Made by a program: the position numbers and the translations under genes
Notes under the pieces: model-generated
What the model was told of the DNA's origin: nothing
What the model saw: the letters and a program-made list of their open reading frames with translations, nothing else
Database searches by the model: none
Assembly: GCA_036273735.1 (NCBI GenBank)
Contig: DASUHA010000030.1
Span: 1 to 41,423 of the forward strand
Origin: 13-2-20CM-66-19 sp036273735
Lineage (GTDB): Bacteria > Pseudomonadota > Gammaproteobacteria > Steroidobacterales > Steroidobacteraceae
Length of the DNA stretch: 41,423 bases
Direction: 5' to 3'
In this document: positions 24,998 to 32,747 of the stretch, in pieces
Position numbering within the stretch: position 1 is the stretch's first letter
Layout: every line of letters begins with the position of its first letter

Positions 24998-25573
24998 TCA
25001 GGTCAGCGCCTGCGATCGATGGAGAGAGCCCAACAGTCGCGCCCAGAGCGACCGCGAGCCGACGCTGCGATGAGTAGCCGGTTTCGGCGCTTCGACACGG
25101 GCTCTTGCCGGCAAGGGAGGCGGAGTGGCCAGGACGACAGCGGCGTGCAGTCCCGAGGCGCCGATATCCTTGCCCGGCACGAATTTCTGACGGAGCGAGG
25201 CGATGATCTCGGCGACGTCGATCTGGATGATCAAAGGGTGGCGAAAGTGCGGCGCAAGATAGCCTGCGATCGCCTCTGCGTGCCCGCGATCCTTGAAGTA
25301 CCCGAGACAAAGCGAATGCTGTGTCTGTCCGTCCCGGGACCGGCTGCTGCAGTACAGATGATAAAGGTCGAACAGGTCGAGCTTCGGCACCTCGTGCGGC
25401 TCGATCGGCTGTACGGACTGATAGAGCTGTACGACGAATCGCGGCGCCGCATGAGCCCTGGTGGCAGGGCCGGTAGCTGCCTCGGGAGAGGCGGGGACCT
25501 TGTTCGGCGCCATACGGAATGCAGGCGTGAGCAGTAAAGGCGACAGCGACTCTGCACGAAGGTTGTCTTGCAC
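24998..25573 (-). CDS. SPOR-like hypothetical protein under a c-di-GMP riboswitch
   Basis: A 191-residue protein starting VQDNLRAESLSPLLLTPAFR. Residues about 40-130 (PRFVVQLYQSVQPIEPHEVP, LDLFDLYHLYCSSRS, HSLCLGYFKDRGHAEAIAGY, RHPLIIQIDV) have the strand-helix-strand order of a SPOR-like repeat, where FVVQL and LCLGYF-K resemble the core strands. The C-terminal part is Pro/Ala/Arg-rich. GTG at 25573 is preferred because GGGAG lies 5 bp before it; GTG at 25633 is an in-frame alternative with AAGGG only 2 bp away. The riboswitch at 25679-25758 lies about 105 nt upstream on the same strand, so expression should respond to c-di-GMP. The function is unknown; peptidoglycan or envelope binding is an inference. 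Confidence 0.75.
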   Translation of the reverse strand: MQDNLRAESLSPLLLTPAFRMAPNKVPASPEAATGPATRAHAAPRFVVQLYQSVQPIEPHEVPKLDLFDLYHLYCSSRSRDGQTQHSLCLGYFKDRGHAEAIAGYLAPHFRHPLIIQIDVAEIIASLRQKFVPGKDIGASGLHAAVVLATPPPLPARARVEAPKPATHRSVGSRSLWARLLGSLHRSQALT

Positions 25574-25678
25574 GCGCACTCCCAAGCGGTAACCATTTCC
25601 GGCTTCCAAAAGGCGCGCGATGAGTTGCAGCACACGGCCCTTGCAAGGGGACGAGCACTTACGAGACCGCTCGGCGAT

Positions 25679-25758
25679 CCCGGCAACCCCGCTATCGTTG
25701 GCGCGAGCCTTTAGACCGGAGGTTTTGCGTCCCCACCTTTCGGTGGGTTTGCCAAGAG
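25679..25758 (-). promoter_or_regulatory. Cyclic di-GMP-I (GEMM) riboswitch
   Basis: Read on the minus strand, 25753 down to 25679 matches the GEMM-I aptamer at its conserved core. The P1 strand GGCAA (25753-25749) pairs with TTGCC (25686-25682). P2 is CCCACC-GAAA-GGTGGG, carrying the GNRA tetraloop (25747-25732). Next comes the near-invariant GGGACGCAAAACCTCCGG, then CTAAA (the tetraloop-receptor side), a short P3 with GGC-TCGC-GCC, and ATAGCGGGGTTGCC closing P3 and P1. This follows the Vibrio Vc2 aptamer almost base for base outside the stems. The only gene downstream is the SPOR-like one. I see no T-run terminator between aptamer and start codon, so control may be at translation. Whether it binds c-di-GMP or the related cGAMP depends on a junction base I cannot align safely. 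Confidence 0.92.
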
Positions 25759-25848
25759 ACGGCCGCTAGCATGACAGGCCGAGCACGCGGTGGAATACGT
25801 AGTCTCCGCAGGGATGGCCGCGGTGTGCGGGCTGCCGCAATCGGGTCG
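25759..25848 (-). pseudogene. c-type cytochrome remnant ending at the riboswitch
   Basis: On the minus strand the open frame reads AETTYSTACSACHASGR, with a CxxCH haem-binding motif (CSACH, 25785-25771) in the context typical of cytochrome c5-like domains. Immediately after it the frame runs into the riboswitch and stops at 25711. No methionine ligand or remaining fold is present, and the upstream part of the frame does not resemble a signal peptide. It is best read as a remnant of a cytochrome domain. Confidence 0.5.
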
Positions 25849-26054
25849 GCGGCCGGGGCGCAGTGAGGCCGCCCGGTGCCTGTGAGCCAATTCACCTTCG
25901 ATCGGCAACGCCCGAGCTGCCGCATCGATCTGCGAAGCAGTCGCGCGATTAAGTAAAGTCGGGATCCGCGATCGATCGGGAGCTGCGATGACGGTCACTG
26001 TCCAATCCGCCGCGATCTGTCAGGGTCGTTCCAACAGGCAGTTGGGGCATCGTC

Positions 26055-26264
26055 ATGATCAGAAATCTACGTCATCATGAGGTCAACGACCAACAGCCGG
26101 CGGAATTCAGCGAGCAGTACCTGCTCGATCGACTGATCGCCGCGGGCGTCGGATGTCTCGATGATTGGCGCGCACTCTCGCCGCGGGCGAGACGCAACGT
26201 CTTCGGCATCACTTCCGGCATGGCCCGCGCCATCGACCGGCTGGTGAAAACGCGCGACAAGTGA
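26055..26264 (+). CDS. Small hypothetical protein, 69 residues
   Basis: MIRNLRHHEVNDQQPAEFSE leads into a helical segment (YLLDRLIAAGVGCLDDWRAL, SPRARRNVFGITSGMARAID) that reads like a helix-hairpin-helix-type small domain: LIAAGV, a Leu-Ser/Arg turn and FGIT-xxM. No firm family is recognised and the ribosome site (GGGG about 9 bp upstream) is weak. It lies between the riboswitch region and the convergent NTF2-like gene. The coding look of the segment argues it is real; a nucleic-acid-binding role is only a guess. Confidence 0.5.
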   Translation: MIRNLRHHEVNDQQPAEFSEQYLLDRLIAAGVGCLDDWRALSPRARRNVFGITSGMARAIDRLVKTRDK

Positions 26265-26304
26265 CCGTTGCCGGCAGGGCTGCCGCGGCGGCTCTCCGTG
26301 CCCG

Positions 26305-26787
26305 CTACTCGGCCTTGGTGTGTTGGGAATACAGCGCGTGCCAGGCGCCGCCCTCATAGATGAAGATGTCCGAAGATCGGACGCGCCCGGTCTGAGGGTT
26401 GGCGAAGGAGAGGATCGCCACATCACCGCGCATGACCACCGACTCGCGGGTCGGATGAGTCTTCTGCCACGCCTGAACCACTTTGGACATCGCGTCCGAC
26501 GTGCGGTTTTTTGCCGCATGCGCGAGCAGCGTCGGCTTGTCGAGAACTTTACCGTCCGCGTTGATCGAGCGGTATTTCGCCGACAGCATCGAATCGAGCC
26601 ACGCCGTATCGCCGTGCTCCTCGGCCTGCAGCCAATGATCGTCCACCGCGATCACGGCTCCTGCCGTCCGGGCGGCTTCGTCCACCTTGACGTCCGCGGC
26701 CCTGATCGGCGCGGAGGCGGCCAGCGCGGCGACCAAGCCCAGACCCATTCCGATACCCGAGCGAATCGTGACAGTGCGATGCTTCAC
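26305..26787 (-). CDS. Exported NTF2-like (DUF4440-type) protein
   Basis: A 160-residue protein: signal peptide (VKHRTVTIRSGIGMGLGLVA, cleavage near IRAAD) then an NTF2-like cone fold: VIAVDDHWLQAEEHGDTAWL, DSMLSAKYRSINADGKVLDK, THPTRESVVMRGDVAILSF and RSSDIFIYEGGAWHALYSQH. The order of helices, LL/ML-x-x-x-Y, and final long strands is typical of the DUF4440/SnoaL-like group, which includes non-catalytic binding proteins. No catalytic residue can be assigned. GTG at 26787 has GGGAGG 6 bp upstream, so the longer reading to 26805 is rejected. A 162-bp gap separates it from the paraslipin gene upstream on the same strand. Confidence 0.88.
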   Translation of the reverse strand: MKHRTVTIRSGIGMGLGLVAALAASAPIRAADVKVDEAARTAGAVIAVDDHWLQAEEHGDTAWLDSMLSAKYRSINADGKVLDKPTLLAHAAKNRTSDAMSKVVQAWQKTHPTRESVVMRGDVAILSFANPQTGRVRSSDIFIYEGGAWHALYSQHTKAE

Positions 26788-26949
26788 GCGGTGCCTCCCG
26801 TTCAAGCCACGGCCTTACCGCCCTGCAAGTTGCATCGTCGGCTCTTCCTGCGCCTCGACTTTGTGACGAGCGGTGGTTCTGCCGCGGCGAGCGGCCTCAT
26901 TGCGTGGCAGCAGGCAGACGATCACCCGCGGCCGGGTCTGGAGCACGCC

Positions 26950-27876
26950 TCAGGCAGCGGACTTCACGGTCTCCGTGATGCGAAGGGCCGTGCCGATCGC
27001 CTTGGAAAGGTCGCCCATGTCCTGCGGGACGATCATCACGCTCGATTCCTTTGCGATTGACCCCCATTGGGCAATGAAGTCTTCGGCGAGACGCATTTTC
27101 ATGGCGTCCTGCCCGCCGGATTCGCTGAGGGCTTTGCCCACTGTGGCCAAGGCCTCGGCGGTTGCCCTGGCGACCGTGAGGACCGCCTCGGCCTGACCCT
27201 CTGCCTCGAGGATCCGGGCGCGCTTGGCGCCTTCGGCGCGATTGATCTGCTGCTGGCGCTCGCCTTCCGACACGTTCACCGCCTGCTGCTTCTCGCCCTC
27301 GGACTTGGCGATGAGTGCGCGTTTCTGCCGCTCGGCGGTGATCTGCAGCTCCATGGCATTGATCACTTCCTTTGGCGGCGTGATATCCCGGATCTCGTAG
27401 CGCAATACCTTGACGCCCCAGGTTATGGCGGCACGGTCGAGCTCGCTCACGATGGAGGCATTGAGCTCGCTTCGGGATGAGAGCACCTCGTCGAGCTGCT
27501 TCTTGCCGACATCGGCGCGCATGATGGTTTGGGCGAGCTGGATCACCGACATCAGCGGATTGGAGGTGCCGTAGGCTGCGGCCTTCGGATCCGTGATCTG
27601 CATGTAAAGAACGCCGTCGATGGAGATCTGCGTGTTGTCCTTGGTGATGCAGACCTGCTTGGCGACATCGAGCGGGCTCTCGCGCAAGTCGAACTTGTAA
27701 GCCACGCTGTCTACGATCGGAATCAGGATATTGAGTCCCGGCTCGAGCACCCGAGAGAAGCGGCCGAGCCGCTCGACGATCCAGGCGTGCTGCTGGGGCA
27801 CGATGCGAAGGCCCCTGGCAAGAACCGTGAGGACGATGATGAGCAAGACCGCGGTGATGATGAATTGTGGGTCCAT
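26950..27876 (-). CDS. SPFH/Band 7 family protein (paraslipin)
   Basis: A 308-residue stomatin/paraslipin (QmcA-like) protein. One N-terminal membrane helix (IITAVLLIIVLTVLARGL) is followed by the SPFH domain: IVPQQHAWIVERLGRFSRVL, PGLNILIPIVDSVAYKFDLR, KDNTQISIDGVLYMQITDPK. A long coiled-coil rich in Glu/Gln/Ala (ITAERQKRALIAKSEGEKQQ, INRAEGAKRARILEAEGQAE) leads to a conserved tail (DMGDLSKAIGTALRI). Such proteins form large cage-like oligomers in the inner membrane and are thought to organise membrane microdomains and protease access. It follows the NfeD gene by 39 bp, the usual pairing. Confidence 0.96.
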   Translation of the reverse strand: MDPQFIITAVLLIIVLTVLARGLRIVPQQHAWIVERLGRFSRVLEPGLNILIPIVDSVAYKFDLRESPLDVAKQVCITKDNTQISIDGVLYMQITDPKAAAYGTSNPLMSVIQLAQTIMRADVGKKQLDEVLSSRSELNASIVSELDRAAITWGVKVLRYEIRDITPPKEVINAMELQITAERQKRALIAKSEGEKQQAVNVSEGERQQQINRAEGAKRARILEAEGQAEAVLTVARATAEALATVGKALSESGGQDAMKMRLAEDFIAQWGSIAKESSVMIVPQDMGDLSKAIGTALRITETVKSAA

Positions 27877-27915
27877 GACGGGTCGCCTTGTTCTGTTCTG
27901 ATGGGTAAAGACGGG

Positions 27916-28353
27916 TCAGATCGTCGAGGGGGGTGGCTCCAGCACCAGCGTGCTGCCCTCACGCGCTGAGATGACCAGGGTATGGCCAGGCCCCGGTGCG
28001 ACCGCGGAGGTGTCGCGCAGGCGGGCATTCCAAGTGCTGCCCCGATATGCCACACGAAGCACTCGTCCTTCTGCTTCCACGACCGTGACGGAATGCCCGG
28101 TGTCATCCCGCGAGACGTCCTCTGAAGCGCGGTTCTTCAGACGCCCTCTCATCCAGTGGGCCAACGGCAGGGCTACGGCGCCCGTTATGGCTATGGACGA
28201 GAGCGTCCAAAGCAGCCCGCCTCCTGCAAGCGCAACCGTACCGCCGGCGATACACGCTGCGGCCGCGGCAAGGAGGTATATGGTCAGGGTGTGCATTTCG
28301 AGCACGATGAGGCCCGCGCTCAGAACGATCAGGGCGATTCCGATGATCTTCAT
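27916..28353 (-). CDS. NfeD family protein, partner of paraslipin
   Basis: A 145-residue protein with about three membrane helices (IIGIALIVLSAGLIVLEMHT, YLLAAAAACIAGGTVALAGG, LLWTLSSIAITGAVALPLAH) and a C-terminal OB-fold of roughly 65 residues (GHSVTVVEAEGRVLRVAYRG, STWNARLRDTS, HTLVISAREGSTLVLEP). It is the short NfeD form, without the serine protease domain. NfeD proteins pair with SPFH proteins in one operon, as here; the OB-fold is cytoplasmic and of unknown ligand. The ATG at 28353 has GGGGG about 6 bp upstream. Confidence 0.95.
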   Translation of the reverse strand: MKIIGIALIVLSAGLIVLEMHTLTIYLLAAAAACIAGGTVALAGGGLLWTLSSIAITGAVALPLAHWMRGRLKNRASEDVSRDDTGHSVTVVEAEGRVLRVAYRGSTWNARLRDTSAVAPGPGHTLVISAREGSTLVLEPPPSTI

Positions 28354-28413
28354 GTTTGCCCCCAACGGACGGCACTTTCGTTCCCTGAGCCGCCACGAGA
28401 GTCCTCTGCCGAG

Positions 28414-28902
28414 TCACCCGCGGCTGTATGACCAGCTCACCATGCTCCCGTTATCATAAGGCATGACGCCATGAAACGGACGGGGGTCGTCATCGAGCAG
28501 CAGACTTAGAAAGCGGTTGGCGCCCTCCCACATGGGTAACGTCGCGATCGTCTCGATGGCCGCCCATCCGAGCGTACCCTCTCGGGAATGAGTGAGCGGC
28601 ATACCGGCAAAGCGCGTAATCAGAAACAGAAACCCGAACCAATCCTCGCGCTCTCTCCCGAAGCCCGGCCAGCTGATCGTCCCCCGTAACGTCATATCGA
28701 GCGCATCGAGGCCCGCTTCCTCCCGGATCTCGCGGCGCATACCGGTCGCGACGTCCTCGTTCGCCTCGAGCTTGCCTCCCAAGCCGTTGTATTTGCCCGC
28801 ATGGTAGTCATCGTCCCGGGTATTACGGTGAATCAGGAGTACGCGGCTGCGGTCGGGTGAGAGAACGTAGCCGAGCGTGGCGAGAATGGGTGAGTAAGGC
28901 AT
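28414..28902 (-). CDS. Nudix hydrolase (MutT-like)
   Basis: A 162-residue Nudix protein. The Nudix box is complete: GGKLEANEDVATGMRREIRE followed by EAG, giving G-x5-E-x7-R-E-x2-E-E-x-G. LIHRNTRDDDYHAGKYNGLG ahead of it is typical of MutT/8-oxo-dGTP-type pyrophosphatases. The C-terminal FHGVMPYDNGSMVSWSY is a variation of the human MTH1-like tail. It probably sanitises oxidised nucleoside triphosphates, though related substrates are possible. The start MPYSPILATLGYVL (28902) is set from the family; there is no good ribosome site. It is divergent from the XRE regulator, with only 39 bp between starts. Confidence 0.93.
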   Translation of the reverse strand: MPYSPILATLGYVLSPDRSRVLLIHRNTRDDDYHAGKYNGLGGKLEANEDVATGMRREIREEAGLDALDMTLRGTISWPGFGREREDWFGFLFLITRFAGMPLTHSREGTLGWAAIETIATLPMWEGANRFLSLLLDDDPRPFHGVMPYDNGSMVSWSYSRG

Positions 28903-28941
28903 GGAGGCGAAGCCGGTCGGTGAGTCTGCTAGGATGGCCGA

Positions 28942-29550
28942 ATGAGCGCTCTCGTCATCACGCCCTTGGCCCTGGGCCGTGCACTGCGGCGCTGGCGGCT
29001 GCTCCATCGGGTGAAGCAGGAGCATGCAGCGCAGATCTTCGGGGTAACGCAGTCGACGATCTCACGATGGGAGGCGGGCCGCCAGGCGATGGAGCCGGGT
29101 GAGCGCGCCAAGATCGAAGCACTCGTCTGCGCGCGCCTCGACTCGGCAGCGGACCGGGTGCTCGCGGAACTGGTGAACGAGAGCCCCCGACCGGTCCATC
29201 TCATCTGTGACCTCACGCACTGCCTCCTCGCCTGCTCTGCGAGCCGCGCGGAGGAGTTCCGAGTCCGGGCAACGGAGCTGATGGGCAATTCACTCCTCTG
29301 CTATGCAACGGAAGAGATCCTCGCGAAGGAGGAATCCCTGCGCAGCCTCGGTTGGTATGACGAGCCTGCGCCCCAGCCGATCGAGCTCTACACCGGCGCA
29401 AACAGATCAGAGATCGTGCCGATCTGGGAGAGTCGCTGTCGCTGGACTCGCCTGTTGCTCTCTGACGGAACACCGGCCCGGCTGGTCGAGACCCTCAGCC
29501 GAGGGAATCGATCCAGGCCGGCAGATCTGACAGGCGGCCCAGGCGCCTGA
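28942..29550 (+). CDS. XRE-type helix-turn-helix regulator with C-terminal sensory-like domain
   Basis: A 202-residue protein. Residues 10-60 form a Cro/C1-type HTH: LGRALRRWRLLHRVKQEHAA, QIFGVTQSTISRWEAGRQAM. The remainder (VHLICDLTHCLLACSASRAE, ATELMGNSLLCYATEEILAK) has the look of a PAS-like fold, with the Asn/Asp and aromatic spacing of such domains, but that is only by eye. It may control itself and the divergent Nudix gene, given the 39-bp shared upstream. AGGA lies about 8 bp before the ATG. Its last 56 bp overlap the convergent HAD gene. Confidence 0.88.
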   Translation: MSALVITPLALGRALRRWRLLHRVKQEHAAQIFGVTQSTISRWEAGRQAMEPGERAKIEALVCARLDSAADRVLAELVNESPRPVHLICDLTHCLLACSASRAEEFRVRATELMGNSLLCYATEEILAKEESLRSLGWYDEPAPQPIELYTGANRSEIVPIWESRCRWTRLLLSDGTPARLVETLSRGNRSRPADLTGGPGA

Positions 29551-30190
29551 AGCGTGGATGGTCCATGGGCGCATCGCGGCGCTCATGGGCCCAGACGATG
29601 GAGTGCGGAACGTGAGCCGCCCATGCTCCGGCCTCCAGCGCCGGCAGCACGTCGGAGCGCACTGAGTCGCCCGCCACGACACAGCGGTCAGGCTCCGCGC
29701 CATGATCGGCAAAGAGGCGGCGAAAATTGGCTGCCGTCTTGTCACTGACGATTTCGACCCATGCGAACCGATGGCCGAGACCCGATGCTGCGATCTTGGC
29801 TTCCTGATGAAGTAAGTCGCCTTTTGTGACCAGCACCAGAGGCCCGCGCGCCGCCAGCGCCTCGAGGGTCGCCTCGACTTCCGGGAAGAGCTCGACCGGA
29901 TGGCTGAGCAACTGGCGTCCGGCTGCGAGAATGGCCTGTATCATCGATGCCGGAAGGCTGTCCCCACAGAGCTCCGCGGCGGATTCCAGCATGGAGAGCG
30001 TGAAGCTCTTCGCGCCATATCCATACAACGCGAGATTGCGGGCAGTGACCTTTTCAAACTGCTCGCGTGCCGCTGCAACCGTGGCGAAGGGCTCCAGCAT
30101 CGCCGCGAGCGCGCACTCGGCCGCCTCGAAATAGCGCATGTTGTGCCACAGGGTGTCGTCTGCATCCAGGCAGATGAGCTCGATTGCCAT
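29495..30190 (-). CDS. HAD family hydrolase (phosphatase)
   Basis: A 231-residue haloacid-dehalogenase-superfamily phosphatase. Motif I is LDADDTLW (nucleophile Asp and acid/base Asp), motif II the Thr in LVLVTKGD, motif III Lys in SDKTAANF and motif IV VVAGDSVRSDVLPALEAG. A helical cap lies between residues 20 and 85. YjjG-like enzymes of this type dephosphorylate nucleoside monophosphates and sugar phosphates; the substrate cannot be decided. The start at 30190 (MAIELICLDADDT) has GAGG about 9 bp upstream. The 3' end overlaps the XRE regulator gene by 56 bp; both reading frames look genuine. Confidence 0.92.
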   Translation of the reverse strand: MAIELICLDADDTLWHNMRYFEAAECALAAMLEPFATVAAAREQFEKVTARNLALYGYGAKSFTLSMLESAAELCGDSLPASMIQAILAAGRQLLSHPVELFPEVEATLEALAARGPLVLVTKGDLLHQEAKIAASGLGHRFAWVEIVSDKTAANFRRLFADHGAEPDRCVVAGDSVRSDVLPALEAGAWAAHVPHSIVWAHERRDAPMDHPRFRRLGRLSDLPAWIDSLG

Positions 30191-30363
30191 GGGATTCGGC
30201 CTCGTCACGGCGATGCGCATACCGCTATCGCAGGCGGTGGATGCTAGCAGCCCGGGAACTGCAGCGGACGCATAGTGTATGCGCGGTTTGCACCAGGCAG
30301 TGCCGAGTGGGGGAGGGCTGGACTAGACTATCATCGTGCTTAAGGACGTGTTCCCGTGGGTCG

Positions 30364-31221
30364 ATGCCGCCTAGATCCGCCAGCCGCGCGCGACGCAAGA
30401 GCTCGCGGGGACGCCGCGGACGCAGGTCGTGGCTCAGGCGACTGTGGCCGAGCCCGCGGCTGCGGGGGCGATGGCTGCGGGCCTTCAGAGCCCTGCCTCC
30501 CGGTGTGCAGATCTGCGGCGTGCTGGGGACCGCCGCTCTCGTGTTTCTGGCGGTGAACTGGGTCTACCAGGTCGCGCACAAGCCATCCGAGCTGCTCTTC
30601 CCCGTGAGCGGCACGCTCTACAAATCACCCTCTGAGACCTGGAGTGAATACGCATCGCTCTTCGAGAAGTATTCCACCGACACCATGACACCGGAGCTGC
30701 TGGCAGCCCTGGCTCAGGTCGAAGGCTCCGGCAATCCGATCGTGCGCACGTACTGGCGCTGGTCGTGGAAACCTCATCCCTTCGAAATGTACCGTCCTGC
30801 TTCGAGCGCCGTCGGTATGTATCAGCTGACAGACGGGACGTTCGCGAAGGCGAAGCGTTATTGCATCCACGACCATCACGTCGTCGAGGAGGGCCGTTGG
30901 GATGACTGGCATTCGTGCTGGTTCAATGGACTTTACATGCGGGTGATCCCGAGCGATGCGACCGAAATGACTTCGGCCTACCTCGACAAGGCCGTGACCG
31001 AGACTCTCCTCGCCCATCACCTGCGGCTCGCCACATTGCAGCAGAAGCAGGACCTCGCAGCGGTCATCCATCTTTGCGGTGAGGGCGCTGGTGACCTATA
31101 CGTGCGCCGCGGCCTGCGGTTGACGCGAGGCCAGATGTGCGGCGATCACGAGGCACGTGTGTACGTGGGGCGAGTGGACGCGATGAAACGCCTGTTCGCG
31201 AAGCTGGCCGCGGGCGGCTAG
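30364..31221 (+). CDS. Membrane-anchored lytic transglycosylase (SLT-domain) protein
   Basis: A 285-residue protein with a very basic N-terminus (SRARRKSSRGRRGRR, RLWPSPRLRGRW), one membrane helix (VQICGVLGTAALVFLAVNWV) and a periplasmic SLT domain. The catalytic glutamate is in LLAALAQVEGSGNPIVRTYW, supported by SSAVGMYQLTDGTFAKAKRY (the GxxQ-type motif). A later YVRRGLRL/ARVYVGRVDA segment completes the lobe. Paired cysteines (YCIHDHHVVEEGRWDDWHSC, LCGEGAG, MCGDHE) could be disulfides. It should cleave the glycan strands of peptidoglycan. The ATG at 30364 has no strong ribosome site; the longer frame upstream overlaps the divergent HAD gene and is not supported. Confidence 0.88.
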   Translation: MPPRSASRARRKSSRGRRGRRSWLRRLWPSPRLRGRWLRAFRALPPGVQICGVLGTAALVFLAVNWVYQVAHKPSELLFPVSGTLYKSPSETWSEYASLFEKYSTDTMTPELLAALAQVEGSGNPIVRTYWRWSWKPHPFEMYRPASSAVGMYQLTDGTFAKAKRYCIHDHHVVEEGRWDDWHSCWFNGLYMRVIPSDATEMTSAYLDKAVTETLLAHHLRLATLQQKQDLAAVIHLCGEGAGDLYVRRGLRLTRGQMCGDHEARVYVGRVDAMKRLFAKLAAGG

Positions 31222-31465
31222 CGGCCCGGGACAGCTCCCCGGGGGGTCGCGGCGAAGCTCATGGCCAGGTTCCCGAGCTGAACTTCAAATTGAAATTTTG
31301 CCGCATCCGGCGATAAATTCCCTCATTGGCCAATTCAGAGCAGACAAGCGGCGTTCCTCCGCTTGCGGCCTGCCATACGTGACGGACCTCGTGCAGGGGG
31401 CAATAACGAAGGGGCCGGGAGCATTCGCTCGGCCGGCAGCGACCTCAAAAATCCGGAGTAAACGT

Positions 31466-32629
31466 ATGACTCTTTTCAAGATCAAATCGTGTCGATCCGC
31501 TTTCATCGCATGCGTTGGGGCAGTCGTCCTGGGTGGGGGACCCATGAGCGCCCAGGCTGCGAAAGGCGCGGCTGTCCATACCACCGCTGCCGCAGCGGCG
31601 ACTGTGTTTGCGACCGGGCTCGTCAATCCGCGGGGACTCGTGTTCGGCCCGGACGGCAAACTGTACGTCGCCGAGGGCGGATATCCCGTCGATCCCATCA
31701 TCGAAGCGCGGGCAGGCCTCGGCGGCCCGTGCTCGGCAGGCGCACACGGACCGGGAGACTACTTCGGCAGCGCCACGGGCTCGCGCATCTCGAGGATCGA
31801 TGCCAGTGGTCACGTGGAGACATTCGTCGATAATCTGCCGTCAAGCGAGGCTGAGGGCCTTGCCAGCGGCGTAGCCGACGTCGCGTTCATCGGCAACACG
31901 CTCTACGCCGTGCTTGCAGGCGCAGGCTGCTCACATGGCGTCCCCAGCGTTCCGAATGGAGTCATCCGCATCAATCCGGACCGCAGCTGGACGATGATTG
32001 CGAACCTGAGCGCATTCCAGCAAGCACACCCTGTTGCCCATCCAACGGACCCGATCAACGGGGATTTCGAGCCCGATGGAACGTGGTACAGCATGATTGC
32101 CGTCCGTAGCGATCTGTACGCGGTCGAGCCGAATCATGGGGAGCTCGACCGGATCACGACGTCGGGCCAGATATCACGCGTTATCGATATCTCGGCCTCA
32201 CAGGGACACGTGGTCCCGACGGTGGTGGCGGACCATGGCGTCTTTTACGTGAGCAACCTGGGCCAATTTTCTCCTGCTGCGCTCAATACTCAGAGCGTCT
32301 ACCAGATCACCCCGAGTGGCCGGATCAAGGTGGTGGCAACGGGATTGAGCAAAGTGCTCGGTATCGCCTTCGACTCCCGTGCTCGCCTCTACGTTCTGGA
32401 GACCTCGTTTTCGACCACCGACCCGGGCCCTGAGCCGGCGACGGCGCGCCTGATCCGTATCGAGCCAAACGGTCAGCAGGAAGTTCTGCTGGATGGCTCG
32501 AGCGGCATTCTGAGCGTGCCGAGCGGCATGACCTTCGGCCCTGACGGCGCACTCTACATCTCGAATATCGGTTTCGGTGCTCCGCCGATCGGCCTCGGAC
32601 AGATCGTTCGGGTCGAGATTTCCGACTGA
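31466..32629 (+). CDS. Exported ScyD/ScyE-family beta-propeller protein
   Basis: A 387-residue protein with a signal peptide (residues 1-30, SAFIACVGAVVLGGGPMSAQ). The propeller blades show the typical GLVFGPDGKLYVAEGG, SRISRIDASGHVETFVDNLP, LYAVEPNHGELDRITTSGQI, SVYQITPSGRIKVVATGLSK, LGIAFDSRARLYVLETSF and GMTFGPDGALYISNIG motifs. This is the ScyD/ScyE family (NHL-like propeller). Its name comes from a cyanobacterial pigment cluster, but members are widespread, secreted and of unknown role. GGAG lies 7 bp before the ATG. The 244-bp upstream region holds two hairpins (about 31350-31366 and 31414-31437); a strong hairpin follows the stop codon. Confidence 0.92.
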   Translation: MTLFKIKSCRSAFIACVGAVVLGGGPMSAQAAKGAAVHTTAAAAATVFATGLVNPRGLVFGPDGKLYVAEGGYPVDPIIEARAGLGGPCSAGAHGPGDYFGSATGSRISRIDASGHVETFVDNLPSSEAEGLASGVADVAFIGNTLYAVLAGAGCSHGVPSVPNGVIRINPDRSWTMIANLSAFQQAHPVAHPTDPINGDFEPDGTWYSMIAVRSDLYAVEPNHGELDRITTSGQISRVIDISASQGHVVPTVVADHGVFYVSNLGQFSPAALNTQSVYQITPSGRIKVVATGLSKVLGIAFDSRARLYVLETSFSTTDPGPEPATARLIRIEPNGQQEVLLDGSSGILSVPSGMTFGPDGALYISNIGFGAPPIGLGQIVRVEISD

Positions 32630-32646
32630 ACGCAGCCCGCAAGGGA

Positions 32647-32679
32647 CCTCGTCGCCGTTCTCTCTGAACGGCGACGAGG
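32647..32679 (+). terminator. Perfect 14-bp hairpin after the ScyD-like gene
   Basis: CCTCGTCGCCGTTC (32647-32660), loop TCTCT, GAACGGCGACGAGG (32666-32679) form an uninterrupted 14-bp stem 17 bp after the stop. It has the position of a terminator for the ScyD-like gene and insulates the following transporter. It lacks a T-run, as is common in GC-rich genomes. Confidence 0.7.
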
Positions 32680-32747
32680 CTCGAGGGGTCGGATAAGATT
32701 GGGGAGCTTGACCACCCCGGCACCATCCCAGTCAAGGCCGATTGAGC

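Noticed and set aside
25711..25758. The NPPKGGD-like segment first read as the C-terminal part of a cytochrome c5
   Set aside because: These bases are the P2 stem and core of the c-di-GMP riboswitch; the resemblance to a cytochrome tail is accidental.
31298..31465. N-terminal extension of the ScyD/ScyE-like gene
   Set aside because: The signal peptide and ribosome site fix the start at 31466; the region upstream is a leader with two hairpins.
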